DNA of 64,000 nucleotides from Clostridiaceae bacterium (GTDB lineage Bacteria > Bacillota > Clostridia > Lachnospirales > Lachnospiraceae). Of the stretch, positions 40,464 through 49,641 are shown piece after piece (within the stretch, counting starts at the first letter, position 1; each line of letters begins with the position of its first letter). Made by a program: the position numbers and the translations under genes. The notes under the pieces were generated by a model. It did not search any database, was not told where the DNA came from, and saw nothing but the letters and a program-made list of their open reading frames with translations. The stretch covers positions 124,001 to 188,000 of the forward strand of contig CAJSZV010000002.1 in NCBI GenBank assembly GCA_910574345.1, written 5' to 3'.

Positions 40464-42224
40464 TTGGATAAGAACGTGCAGAACTTGAAAGAACGCTGGC
40501 AGGGTGTGCCAGAGAAGACCCGGAAAATTATTAAAGCAATCGCGGGAGGAACTATCGCGATTGCTTTAATTGCGATAGTTGCGCTGAATCTTTTGGGGAA
40601 CAATCCGGATTATTCCACGTTGTTCACGGGATTGAGCCAGGAAGAGGCCCAGCAGGTGGTAGGGCTCCTTCAGGATGAAGGAATTGAATATCGTTATAAT
40701 GCTGCCAACGGAGCCATACGGGTTCCGGAAACCGCCGTGGAAAAGACCAGAGTGAATCTCTTGAGCAAGGGATATCCGAAAAGCGGTTTTGCATACGACA
40801 TGTATTTGGATAATACAGGTTTGATGACTACGGAATCAGATAAGAAGCTGATTACCAAGTATGAACTTCAAGATCGTCTGGGAGCTACCATCCGGGTGTT
40901 TGACGGAGTTCAGGATGCCAAGGTAACCATCAACGAAGGGGCGGATTCCTTGTATGCATGGGAGGATCAGTCGGGAGCCGACGCTTCGGCATCCGTTGTG
41001 GTGACCATGAAGGACGGAGTTTCCCTGACTTCCGATAAAGCCCAGGCTGTCAAGACTCTTATCTCCCGGGCTGTCAAAGGCATGAACTTTACCAATGTAT
41101 CTGTCTTTGATGCCGCCACTATGATGGAGGTGGGGGGCGATGGGGACAGCGCCACAAGCGGTGTCTCTGATCTGACCAGCTTAACCAGTCTGGTGGAGAG
41201 CAACATCGCCGCCAATGTAAGACGGGTTCTGGAACGTCTCTACGGTTCCGGCAATGTGGCTGTGTCCGTCAAGGGAAAGCTGAACATGGAACGTCTGATT
41301 CAGGAGAGCACACAGTATACTACTCCGGAGAAAATCGACGAGGAGGATAAGACGGGACTTTTGGACCGTGAGGACCTGACTGCCGAGGGGAGCAACGCCG
41401 GCGCTTTAGGAGCCGGAGGCGTGGTGGGAGCCGATGCCAATGCGGATACTCCCAGGTACACCAATGAGACCGGCACAGAACAGGATGGCGAGAGCTACAG
41501 CAACAGCACTGCTTCCAGAGAGTGGTTATATAATATGGTAAAAGAACAGCGTCAGATTGATCCGGGAGTTTTGGAGGATACTTCCATCGGTATCGTGGTC
41601 ATCACGGACAGGATGGACACACCGACTCAGGAAGATCTGGTAAGGCTGGTGGCCAATGCAGCCGGTATTCCCATAGAGACGGCAGGCCAGAAAGTGACCA
41701 TTATCCGGGATTCCGGTCCGGTGGTAGATGTGCCTGAAACTCCGGACGACGGCAAAGAAGCTGACGGAGATGTGATAGCGGCAATCGGACTGCCTCTGCC
41801 GATTCTGATCGCCATAGCAGCGGGAATTCTTCTGCTTATCCTTCTTCTTGTTCTCCTTCTGATCCTCAGAAGCAGAAAGAAGAAAAAGAACCAGGTTGTT
41901 ATGGAAGGCGACGAGTTTATCGACGGCGACGCCCTGTCTGCAGGCGAGCTGGCTATGGGCGGAGATAATCTGGCCATAGCGGAAGAGGGCGCCGAAGGAC
42001 CTGGTCTGCTGCCGGGCGGAGAGGAAGAAGACGAATTCGCCAAGAATGAGGAGATCTTGAATCTCCGCATGCAGCGCAGCCTGAGACTGAAGCAGAATAT
42101 TGCAGAATTCGTAGACCAGAATCCGCAGATTGCGGCGAAGCTGGTACAGGGATGGCTGAGAGGAGAGGAGGAAGAGGAAGATGGCAGAAACAAGCATAGC
42201 GGGAATCGACGAAAGCAGTCTTGA
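40464..42224 (+). CDS. fliF: Flagellar MS-ring protein FliF
   Basis: FliF forms the membrane ring that seeds the basal body. Its N-terminal helix (residues about 27-46), ring-building domains with 'NPDYSTLFTGLSQEEAQQVVGLLQDEGIEYRY', an acidic variable region, a second membrane helix (residues about 440-470) and the FliG-binding tail are all present in 586 residues. The TTG at 40464 is very close to AAAGG; a GTG at 40476 is better spaced and may be the true start. The frame runs 44 bp into fliG, an unusually long overlap. Confidence 0.95.
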   Translation: MDKNVQNLKERWQGVPEKTRKIIKAIAGGTIAIALIAIVALNLLGNNPDYSTLFTGLSQEEAQQVVGLLQDEGIEYRYNAANGAIRVPETAVEKTRVNLLSKGYPKSGFAYDMYLDNTGLMTTESDKKLITKYELQDRLGATIRVFDGVQDAKVTINEGADSLYAWEDQSGADASASVVVTMKDGVSLTSDKAQAVKTLISRAVKGMNFTNVSVFDAATMMEVGGDGDSATSGVSDLTSLTSLVESNIAANVRRVLERLYGSGNVAVSVKGKLNMERLIQESTQYTTPEKIDEEDKTGLLDREDLTAEGSNAGALGAGGVVGADANADTPRYTNETGTEQDGESYSNSTASREWLYNMVKEQRQIDPGVLEDTSIGIVVITDRMDTPTQEDLVRLVANAAGIPIETAGQKVTIIRDSGPVVDVPETPDDGKEADGDVIAAIGLPLPILIAIAAGILLLILLLVLLLILRSRKKKKNQVVMEGDEFIDGDALSAGELAMGGDNLAIAEEGAEGPGLLPGGEEEDEFAKNEEILNLRMQRSLRLKQNIAEFVDQNPQIAAKLVQGWLRGEEEEEDGRNKHSGNRRKQS

Positions 42225-43236
42225 GGGAGAGGCCATAACTGATACCAAAAGCAAAGCGGCGCTGGTGGTCATATCTCTTGGAGCCGACCGGGCATCCCAG
42301 ATCTATAAGTATCTCAATGAAGAGGACATAGAGGAACTTACATATGAAGTGGCGAAGCTGGGGAAGACATCCAACACCCAAGTGGAGGCGACTCTCGATG
42401 AATTTTATAAATTATGTCTGACCCATAAGATGATGACCGACGGCGGTCTGGATTATGCCAGGAATGTATTGGAAAAAGCCTTCGGTGAGTCGACGGCCAG
42501 GAATCTTTTGGAGAAGGTGTCAAAGACCCTGCAGTCCAAGCCTTTCAATTTCTTTATGAAGGGGGACCCCAAGGCTCTTCTGTCCCTTCTGCAGAATGAG
42601 AGGCCTCAGGTTATCGCCCTGATCATGGCCTATATGGAGCCGGAGCAGGCGGCCCAGGTGTTGGAACAGCTTCCTGATGCCAAGAGGATTCAGACTGTGG
42701 AGAGCATGGCCCGCATGGACCGTGTTTCCCCGGAAGCCATTGCTATCGTGGAAGAAGAGATGAAGAGAAAGTTTGCTACGATCATTACCAGCGAGGACAA
42801 TATGAACCTTGGCGGTGTTGATTATGTGGCTGATATGATGAACCATGTGGACCGCAGCAGCGAGCGGAAGATCTTCGAAGAGCTGGACAAAACCAATCCG
42901 GAATTGTCCCAGAGCATTCGGGAGAAGATGTTTGTGTTCGAGAACATTCTGGATATGGACGATCGGTCCGTTCAGCGTTTTGTCCGGGAATTGGACACCA
43001 AGGATGTTGTATATGCCCTTAAGAGCGCGTCCGAGGATATGAAAGCCATATTCTTCAAGAATATGTCAAAGCGTATGGCTGATTCCGTTCGGGGCGATTT
43101 GGAGATTACAACCAATGTAAGACTGAAAGATGTAGAAGAAGCTCAGCAGCGTATTGTTAATGTCATCCGAAATCTGGAGGAGCAGGGTGAAGTGATCATC
43201 AAGAAGGGAGGAGAAGATGATAACATTATCCTCTAG
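42181..43236 (+). CDS. fliG: Flagellar motor switch protein FliG
   Basis: FliG carries torque from the stator to the rotor and binds FliF and FliM. The 351-residue protein shows the three armadillo-like domains, including 'RPQVIALIMAYMEPEQAAQVLEQLPD' (the EHPQTIA-type middle-domain motif) and charged C-terminal torque helices near 'DDRSVQRFVRELDTKDVVYALKSASEDMKAIFFKNMSKR'. It is translationally coupled with fliF and fliH, overlapping both. Confidence 0.97.
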   Translation: MAETSIAGIDESSLEGEAITDTKSKAALVVISLGADRASQIYKYLNEEDIEELTYEVAKLGKTSNTQVEATLDEFYKLCLTHKMMTDGGLDYARNVLEKAFGESTARNLLEKVSKTLQSKPFNFFMKGDPKALLSLLQNERPQVIALIMAYMEPEQAAQVLEQLPDAKRIQTVESMARMDRVSPEAIAIVEEEMKRKFATIITSEDNMNLGGVDYVADMMNHVDRSSERKIFEELDKTNPELSQSIREKMFVFENILDMDDRSVQRFVRELDTKDVVYALKSASEDMKAIFFKNMSKRMADSVRGDLEITTNVRLKDVEEAQQRIVNVIRNLEEQGEVIIKKGGEDDNIIL

Positions 43237-44116
43237 GCGGATTATCAAGCAGCGGCAGGCAGCAGAAAGCCCGGAGATTGAGAATTATATGCCTCCCATA
43301 GAGCAGCTGATGAACAATCGCAATACGGCTCCCCAGAAGCCTGTATTTCCCCGTTATACAAAAGAGGGGATGAAAAAGGAGGAAGGGAAGCCGGCTGAGG
43401 AAGAAATTTCTCCTCAGCCGGAACCGGAGGATGAGACGGCGGCAGCCATAGAAGAAGAGCTTAAGAACCAGGAAGAAAAGCTTTTGGAAGAATGGAAGGA
43501 AGAAGGTGCCAGACTTCTTGAGGAAGCCAGAGAAGAAGCGGCCCGGATTCTTGAGGAAGCCAGACGGCAGGCGAAGGACGAAAAAGTAAGGGCCTATCAG
43601 GAAGGGCGCCGGGAAGGTTATGAAGCCGGATTTGAAGAAGGCAGAGAGAAGGCGGAGGATGAATTTCGGGAAGAGATTCAGGACCAGATGCTGGAATTCC
43701 AGGCGGACTTAAAAGAGGCCCTTAAGTCCGTAGAGACGGCGAAAGAGCGGTGTGTCCATACCTATCTGGAAGAGCTGAAAGACTGTGCAGTGGCAGTGGG
43801 GGAGAAAGTTATCCATATAAGCTTAAAGTCCAGCGGCGAGGTGATCAAGCAGATGATCATTGCCGCTACGGAGAAGCTTAAGAAGACTGCGTGGGTCAAG
43901 ATTTACATTGACAAATATGATTATGATATGATGATGGAGGCGGACGCCGGAGTGGTGGATGAACTTTCTCACTTGTCGGAGAATATAAAGTTTATTGTGA
44001 TGGATAAAGAAGAGCGGGGCAGCTGCATCATAGAGATGCCGGAAGAGATTGTGGACGTCAGCGTCAACACCCAGATTGAGAACATCAAGGAAATATTGGA
44101 GAATGTAAGAATATAG
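43217..44116 (+). CDS. fliH: Flagellar export ATPase regulator FliH
   Basis: FliH holds the export ATPase FliI and escorts it to the gate. The 299-residue protein has a charged, Glu/Ala/Arg-rich central coiled coil ('LLEEAREEAARILEEARRQAKDEK...GRREGYEAGFEEGREKAEDEF') containing GxxxG-type repeats and a C-terminal domain like the V-ATPase E subunit. The start overlaps fliG by 20 bp. Confidence 0.92.
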   Translation: MITLSSRRIIKQRQAAESPEIENYMPPIEQLMNNRNTAPQKPVFPRYTKEGMKKEEGKPAEEEISPQPEPEDETAAAIEEELKNQEEKLLEEWKEEGARLLEEAREEAARILEEARRQAKDEKVRAYQEGRREGYEAGFEEGREKAEDEFREEIQDQMLEFQADLKEALKSVETAKERCVHTYLEELKDCAVAVGEKVIHISLKSSGEVIKQMIIAATEKLKKTAWVKIYIDKYDYDMMMEADAGVVDELSHLSENIKFIVMDKEERGSCIIEMPEEIVDVSVNTQIENIKEILENVRI

Positions 44117-44132
44117 CCGAGGAGAGCCGCTT

Positions 44133-45434
44133 ATGTTTGATAAGATACCTCAGATGATTGTCAAGTCAGAGACAGTCAGCCACATTGGAAAAATTGAAAA
44201 TGTAGTTGGAATGTCTATGGAGGCATCCGGCGGCCGCTCCAGTATCGGAGACATCGTTATGATCTATAACGAAGAACAGAACCGGCAGATGCCTGCCGAA
44301 GTCGTAGGGTTTAAGGACGGCAAGATCCAGCTTATGACCTATGAGGCCACCAGCGGCATCGCATCCGGCAGCTTTGTGCGCAACACCCGGCACAGACTGA
44401 AGATCCCTGTGGGGGATTTCTTAAGGGGAAGGATTATCAATGCCCTGGGCGAGCCCATTGACGGAGGCCCGGCATTTCCCCCGTCAAAGCAGTATACGGT
44501 TCAGAGCCCTTATATTAATCCTCTCAACCGCCCTCCCATCCGGGAGCGGCTGGAGTTCGGCGTGAAGGCTATTGACGGCCTGAATACCATAGGAAAGGGA
44601 CAGAGAATCGGAATCTTTGCAGGTTCCGGCGTAGGCAAGAGTACCCTTATGGGGATGATTGCCAAGAATGTAAAGACGGATATCAACGTAATCGCTCTGG
44701 TGGGAGAGCGAGGCAGGGAGGTTCTGGAGTTTATAGAGAAGGACCTTGGGGAAGAGGGAATGAAGCGTTCCGTCCTGGTAGTGGCCACCTCCGATCAGCC
44801 GGCCATGCTGAGGATGAAGTGTCCTCTGGTAGCCACCACTATTGCGGAATATTTCAAGGATCAGGGATATGATGTGCTTCTCATGATGGATTCCCTGACC
44901 AGATATGCCATGGCTCAGAGAGAGATCGGTCTGGCCATCGGCGAGCCGCCTATTGCCAGAGGCTATACCCCTTCCATCTATGCGGAGTTCCCCAAGCTTT
45001 TAGAGCGGAGCGGCAATTTCGGCAAAGGTTCCATCACCGGAGTTTACACGGTCCTGGTGGAGGGCGATGACACCAACGAACCCATATCCGATACGGTGCG
45101 CGGCATTTTGGACGGACATATCGTCTTAAGCCGCCAGCTGGCCAATGAGAACCATTTTCCGGCCATTGACATCGGCGCCAGCATCTCCAGGCTTATGGTG
45201 GAGATTGTGCCCAAGGAGCACCAGAGAGCGGCGTCCAGATTCCGAAATCTTTTAGGACTGTACCAGAAGAACGCGGATCTGATCTCCATAGGCGCTTACA
45301 AGAAGGGAAGCAATCAGGCCCTTGATGAAGCAGTGTCCAAGATTGATGCCATGAACGGATTTTTACAGCAAGGGATTACAGAGAGTTTCAGCTACGCTGA
45401 GACCGTAGGTCAGATTGAGACAATAACACAATAA
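44133..45434 (+). CDS. fliI: Flagellum-specific ATP synthase FliI
   Basis: FliI is the F1-beta-like ATPase of the flagellar type III export system. The 433-residue sequence has Walker A 'GSGVGKST' (about residues 164-171), 'VALVGERGREVLEFIEKDLGEEG' and the Walker B segment 'DVLLMMDSLTRYAMAQREIGLAIGEPP'. Full length and intact. It follows fliH and precedes fliJ as in most flagellar operons. Confidence 0.97.
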   Translation: MFDKIPQMIVKSETVSHIGKIENVVGMSMEASGGRSSIGDIVMIYNEEQNRQMPAEVVGFKDGKIQLMTYEATSGIASGSFVRNTRHRLKIPVGDFLRGRIINALGEPIDGGPAFPPSKQYTVQSPYINPLNRPPIRERLEFGVKAIDGLNTIGKGQRIGIFAGSGVGKSTLMGMIAKNVKTDINVIALVGERGREVLEFIEKDLGEEGMKRSVLVVATSDQPAMLRMKCPLVATTIAEYFKDQGYDVLLMMDSLTRYAMAQREIGLAIGEPPIARGYTPSIYAEFPKLLERSGNFGKGSITGVYTVLVEGDDTNEPISDTVRGILDGHIVLSRQLANENHFPAIDIGASISRLMVEIVPKEHQRAASRFRNLLGLYQKNADLISIGAYKKGSNQALDEAVSKIDAMNGFLQQGITESFSYAETVGQIETITQ

Positions 45435-45457
45435 CCGGTTGCGCCGGAGGGACAGAC

Positions 45458-45916
45458 ATGAAACAGTTTAAGTACAGATTGGAAACGGTTCTGGACTACA
45501 AAACCCAGGTCTTGGATAATCTGAAGACAGAACATGCAGTGATTATCCAGAATGTCAGCCGTAAACAGGAAGAGATCAGAGGACTCCACCGGGAACTGGC
45601 CGGTTTCGAGCAGGATTTTGACAGGGCAAAAGAGGAAGGTGTCAGCATTGAAAACTACCGCCTGTTTGATATGTGTATCGGACGGATGGAGGAGATCATC
45701 GACGAGGAAAAGGAACGTTTGAAAGTTCTGAAAAAGAAAGAGGAAGAGAAAAAGCAGGAAGTGATCACTGCGAAAGTCGACACCTCCAAGTTTGAAAAGT
45801 TAAAGGAAAAGAAGTTAAAAGAATATCAGAAGGAAGCGGCAAAGGCCGACGAGAAATTTATTGAGGAATTTGTCTCCAGCGTCTCCTTGCGTCTGAGACA
45901 CCAGCACAGAGGTTAA
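45458..45916 (+). CDS. fliJ: Flagellar export chaperone FliJ
   Basis: FliJ is the gamma-like stalk of the export ATPase and recycles chaperones. The 152-residue protein is a two-helix coiled coil beginning with the typical 'FKYRLETVLDYKTQVLDNLKTEHA' and rich in Lys/Glu. Location straight after fliI supports the call. A hairpin-rich gap follows. Confidence 0.9.
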   Translation: MKQFKYRLETVLDYKTQVLDNLKTEHAVIIQNVSRKQEEIRGLHRELAGFEQDFDRAKEEGVSIENYRLFDMCIGRMEEIIDEEKERLKVLKKKEEEKKQEVITAKVDTSKFEKLKEKKLKEYQKEAAKADEKFIEEFVSSVSLRLRHQHRG

Positions 45917-45921
45917 CCGGG

Positions 45922-45976
45922 ATAATCACAGTTTCAGACTGTTGATTATAGATAGGCCGTCACCTTAAGGGGCGGC
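45922..45976 (+). other. Two RNA hairpins between fliJ and fliK
   Basis: ATAATCA-CAGT pairs with ACTG-t-TGATTAT (45922-45949). A second stem-loop spans 45957-45976 (GCCGTCaCCTT with AAGGGGCGGC). There is no T tail, so they may mark an mRNA processing or stability site rather than a terminator. Confidence 0.45.
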
Positions 45977-46008
45977 AGGAGATAACAAAGAAAGGAGGGG
46001 ATAGTATC

Positions 46009-47175
46009 ATGGAAGCAGTAAAGATGCAGGATACGGTCCAGGTAAAGACCAGGACAGTAAGCCGTGCCACAGCTGCAGAGTCGGCAGCCCGGAATGACGG
46101 GTTTGTGAAGCTTCTTCAGGAGAAGAAAGATCTGGCGGAGCCAAAGAAGGCCGAGACGGATAAGGCGCAGAACAAGACGGATCAGGGCAAGAAGACCGAG
46201 GATTCTGCACCTGAGAAGACCCAGGAGAAGCCGGGAAAGCCGGAAGCGTCTGAGGAAGATGTGGTTCTGACAGAAGATATGACGGGAGAAGATGCCCTTT
46301 TGCAGGCTATGCTCCAGCAGGCGGCGGCTCAGATGACAGGAATTCTTCCTGAGGCTCAGCAGCCGGTTCAGGAGGCCGCAGTCCAGGCCGCAGGTGAAGA
46401 CGGCATTGCTCCCGTAGAGTCTCTCCCGGAAGAGGGACAGATTCAGGCAGCGGAGCAGGCAGTGCAGAAGCCGGAAGAGAAAGCAGAAGCCCTTTCGGTA
46501 CAGCCGGAAGAAAAGGGGCAGGAATCATCTGCGAAGGAAGAGAAGCCCAGTACGGATCTTCCGCAGAATGTTCCTGTCACAGCAAAGGAAACAGCTCCCG
46601 AACCAAAAGTACAGATACAAAAGAGCAGCCAGCCGGCAGTTCAGGAAGAGAAAAAGGTTCAGGCCCAAGAGCACAGTCAGCAGCCTGTATATCGAACCGA
46701 GAGCGTGGGTGAAGAACCCAGGCAGGTTGTGATGGATAAGAAGGCGGAGGAGATTCCTTTAAAGACCACTCAGGCGGATCTGCCTCAGGATCTGGGAAAG
46801 ACCCTGGCGGCAAAACTTCCCCAGAGAGGCGGGGAACTGACGATTGAACTGGAGCCGGCAGCTCTTGGAAAGCTGACCATCAAGCTGGTCTATGAAGGGG
46901 AGCGGGCAGCCGTGTCCATCTTGTCATCCAATCCCAGGACTCTGGAGCTTTTAAGCCAGAGAGCAGGGGAGATCGCATCAATTCTGGAGGAGAAGACAGG
47001 GCAGGAGACCATCATCTACACGCAGCCGTCAGAGCAGCAGAATGAACAGGACCATGGACAGAATCCAGACGGTCACAGCAGCCGGCAGAACCAGGAAAAA
47101 AGACAGGAAAACCAAAGCGGCGACCGAAACGAGACAGAGTCCTTTGCACAGCAGTTAAGGCTGGGACTTGTATAA
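46009..47175 (+). CDS. fliK: Flagellar hook-length control protein FliK
   Basis: FliK measures the hook and switches export specificity from hook to filament. The 388-residue protein has a long disordered Gln/Glu/Pro-rich ruler region (residues about 25-260) and the conserved C-terminal domain 'RGGELTIELEPAALGKLTIKLVYEGERAAVSILSSNPRTLELLSQ' that contacts FlhB. AAAGGAGGGG precedes the ATG. Overall sequence similarity is expected only in the C-terminus. Confidence 0.92.
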   Translation: MEAVKMQDTVQVKTRTVSRATAAESAARNDGFVKLLQEKKDLAEPKKAETDKAQNKTDQGKKTEDSAPEKTQEKPGKPEASEEDVVLTEDMTGEDALLQAMLQQAAAQMTGILPEAQQPVQEAAVQAAGEDGIAPVESLPEEGQIQAAEQAVQKPEEKAEALSVQPEEKGQESSAKEEKPSTDLPQNVPVTAKETAPEPKVQIQKSSQPAVQEEKKVQAQEHSQQPVYRTESVGEEPRQVVMDKKAEEIPLKTTQADLPQDLGKTLAAKLPQRGGELTIELEPAALGKLTIKLVYEGERAAVSILSSNPRTLELLSQRAGEIASILEEKTGQETIIYTQPSEQQNEQDHGQNPDGHSSRQNQEKRQENQSGDRNETESFAQQLRLGLV

Positions 47176-47192
47176 AGAAAGAAGGGTAAGAT

Positions 47193-47777
47193 ATGGCAAT
47201 CAATTTAGGTTCCGTCAGCGGAACAGACACTCCTTATAAGACAGGGGCTTATACCGTAGAGTCCAATGATAAGAACACCTTAAGCATGACCGGGTATTTT
47301 CAGCTTCTGGCAGCTCAGCTGCAGAACCAGGACATGAGCAATCCCATGGACAACAGCGAGCTTATGGCCCAGATGACCCAGATGGCTATGGTGCAGTCTC
47401 TGACCACCATGACAGACGCCATGAAGAATTCCACAGCGGTAAATACCCAGACCTATGCGGCAAGCCTTGTAGGCCAGGAAGTGACTATGGCCGTAACAAA
47501 AGAAAATTCCTATGGACAGGAGACGCCAGTCGATGTAAAATATGCTAAGGTGGAGTGGGTGGACTTTACCTCAGGCGATCCCACCATCAAGCTGGAGGGA
47601 GACGACAAAATATATTCCTTAGGTCATTTAGTGGGTATGGGCCGTGTTCCCAATCCCTTTAAAGATCAGACAGGAGAATCCTCAGGAACAGAGGGGCCGG
47701 GAGGCTCTGACGATTCAGACAAACCGACGGAACCAGGCGGCGACTCCGATGGCGAGGGAGGACCGGGAACGGTCTGA
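47193..47777 (+). CDS. flgD: Flagellar hook-assembly scaffold FlgD
   Basis: FlgD caps the growing hook. The N-terminal motif 'FQLLAAQLQNQDMSNPMDNSELMAQMTQMAMVQSL' (residues about 36-71) is diagnostic. At 194 residues it lacks the large Ig-like domain of enterobacterial FlgD, and ends in a Gly/Ser/Asp/Pro-rich tail ('SSGTEGPGGSDDSDKPTEP'), which resembles the short Firmicutes form. Confidence 0.93.
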   Translation: MAINLGSVSGTDTPYKTGAYTVESNDKNTLSMTGYFQLLAAQLQNQDMSNPMDNSELMAQMTQMAMVQSLTTMTDAMKNSTAVNTQTYAASLVGQEVTMAVTKENSYGQETPVDVKYAKVEWVDFTSGDPTIKLEGDDKIYSLGHLVGMGRVPNPFKDQTGESSGTEGPGGSDDSDKPTEPGGDSDGEGGPGTV

Positions 47778-47819
47778 TAAGTCAGTTATAAGGCACAGGT
47801 TTTGGAAAGAAGGAATAAC

Positions 47820-48200
47820 ATGGATGTAAATGGAGTAAGTCTTTTAAAAGGCAGGATATCCGGCATCCCCGGCCAGAACATCGCAGCACCTGGAGCGGGG
47901 GGGAATGAGACAGGATTCAAGGCGCTTCTCCAGGAAAGGGCGAAGGCAGGCCTGAATTTTTCCAAACATGCTGCAAAAAGAATGAATGAGAGAGGCATAG
48001 CAGTTGACAACCAGCTCATGAGCGATTTGGAACACGCCGTGGAGGACGCCAGGAAAAAGGGCGCCAGGGATGTGGCCATTATCGGCAAACAGGGCGTCTT
48101 TATCGTCAACGTGCCGAACAACACAGTCGTTACAACAATGTCTCAGAATGATATGAAAGAGCGGGTATTTACGAATATTGACAGTGCTGTCCTAATGTAG
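47820..48200 (+). CDS. Flagellar operon protein of the TIGR02530 type
   Basis: A 126-residue protein that lies between flgD and flgE in Firmicutes flagellar operons. The family core is 'GLNFSKHAAKRMNERGIAVDNQLMSDLEHAVEDARKKGARDVAIIGKQGVFIVNVPNNTVVT'. Its role is not established; it may be an assembly factor for the hook. The ATG at 47820 has AAGGA 7 bases upstream, better than the open-frame start at 47802. Confidence 0.88.
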   Translation: MDVNGVSLLKGRISGIPGQNIAAPGAGGNETGFKALLQERAKAGLNFSKHAAKRMNERGIAVDNQLMSDLEHAVEDARKKGARDVAIIGKQGVFIVNVPNNTVVTTMSQNDMKERVFTNIDSAVLM

Positions 48201-48274
48201 CAGGACCTCTTATGAGGATGCTAATCCCCCTGCCTGATGTGCAGGGGGAGAGGGACAGGGAAAGGGAAAAGAAT

Positions 48275-49228
48275 ATGTTAAGAGCAATGGATTCAGCAGT
48301 GGCGGGTCTTCGGGCCCACCAGAACAAGATGGATGTGGTGGGCCATAATATCGCCAACGTTAATACATTTGGTTTTAAGGCTCAGACTTATACATTTAAG
48401 GAGGCTATGTATCAGACTTCTACGGCTTCTACAGGAGGCGCTGCAGGCGGTACGGCAGGCGGTACCAACGCGGCTCAGTATGGTTATGGTACTTTGATGG
48501 GCAGCATCGGTATGGATATGACTTCCAGTACACCGTCTTATGTAGGCGGGTTTAATGCTTCCATTGACGGGCAGGGGTTCTTTATTACCAGTCCAGAGCC
48601 GAAAACAGGTACTACTAACGCCAATCTGAAAACTCAAAATTTCAACTACACCAGAGTGGGTCAGTTTATGGTAGATAGTAATGGCTATGTAGTGGATGCC
48701 AATAAAAATTTTGTTTATGGATATAAAGCAAATGCAGACGGTACGATTCCTACAAATCCTACAGATTTAGAGAGACTACGTATTCCACTGAAAGGCAGCA
48801 CTGCCGGTGCATGGATTTTTGGTGATGATGCGACTACGGACCCATTGTTATCTACCGCCATTGAAGTTAATGCTATGGGAGAGATCACGGCTACAGTTCA
48901 AATAGAAAATGGTGGTAAGAAAGAATCAAAAACTGTTGCAATCGGCCAGTTAGCCATCGCCATCTTCCAGAACCCTAATGGTCTTACAAAGGCAGGCGGC
49001 AATTATTATACCACTAATGATCAGGACAATGCCGGTCAGGTAGCTGCAGGCAAGCCGGGCGATGCAGGCATCTCCACCCTCATGACCGGTTATATTGAGG
49101 CTTCCAACGTAGATCTTGCCAAGGAATTTGCCGACATGATCACTACCCACAGAGGATTCCAGGCCAATTCCAAGATGATCACAGTCAGCGACGAGATGCT
49201 CTCTGACTTAGTAGCCATGAAACGGTAA
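48275..49228 (+). CDS. flgE: Flagellar hook protein FlgE
   Basis: FlgE builds the hook. The ATG at 48275 gives 317 residues; the open frame to 48212 has no ribosome site. N-terminal 'MDVVGHNIANVNTFGFKAQTYTFKEAMYQT' and C-terminal 'GYIEASNVDLAKEFADMITTHRGFQANSKMITVSDEMLSDL' are the usual rod/hook coiled-coil regions. The middle (about 48590-48970) is distinctly richer in A+T than the flanking DNA. It is exported by the type III system and its length is controlled by FliK. Confidence 0.94.
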   Translation: MLRAMDSAVAGLRAHQNKMDVVGHNIANVNTFGFKAQTYTFKEAMYQTSTASTGGAAGGTAGGTNAAQYGYGTLMGSIGMDMTSSTPSYVGGFNASIDGQGFFITSPEPKTGTTNANLKTQNFNYTRVGQFMVDSNGYVVDANKNFVYGYKANADGTIPTNPTDLERLRIPLKGSTAGAWIFGDDATTDPLLSTAIEVNAMGEITATVQIENGGKKESKTVAIGQLAIAIFQNPNGLTKAGGNYYTTNDQDNAGQVAAGKPGDAGISTLMTGYIEASNVDLAKEFADMITTHRGFQANSKMITVSDEMLSDLVAMKR

Positions 49229-49404
49229 TCGGCGGACATAGATAGGTAAATAGTATGAAATGGCGTAATAGCAATGACCAGAAGATCATGGACAGAGCCC
49301 GCAAAGCACGCATGGACAGAATCAGCGGAGACAGAGGCCGGGAGAAGAGCGGCCTCTCCTCCCGAAGCGGAATAAGCCAGACTGAAGACAGCGGAGGAAA
49401 GAGA

Positions 49405-49605
49405 ATGATAAGGGTGACACGGTTAAGCGGTGAAGTTTTGTACCTGAATATATTTCAGATTGAGTCAATGGAGACAATACCCGAAACGAAGATAAAGATG
49501 ATGAACGGCTACTATTTCCTCGTAAAAGATTCCGCAGAATCAGTGATGGAGCAGATTAAGGCATTCTTAGGTGGGTGCATGGTTCCGGGAGAACAAAATC
49601 CATAA
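49405..49605 (+). CDS. flbD: Flagellar protein FlbD
   Basis: The 66-residue FlbD of Firmicutes: 'MIRVTRLSGEVLYLNIFQIESMETIPETKIKMMNGYYFLVKDSAESVMEQIKAFL'. The ATG at 49405 has GGAGG 8 bases upstream. The frame is open back to 49255 and could give a 50-residue charged N-terminal extension, but its start lacks a good ribosome site. FlbD is usually found before motA and its role in swarming or motility is not settled. Confidence 0.88.
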   Translation: MIRVTRLSGEVLYLNIFQIESMETIPETKIKMMNGYYFLVKDSAESVMEQIKAFLGGCMVPGEQNP

Positions 49606-49641
49606 GCGGAGTATGAATATTTAAGTAGGAGGATAAAAGCA

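Noticed and set aside
41526-42272. 248-codon open frame on the minus strand
   Set aside because: Antisense to fliF and fliG, no start signal.
43441-43660. Tandem repeats in fliH
   Set aside because: The Glu/Ala/Arg-rich repeats are normal coiled-coil and GxxxG-type structure of FliH.
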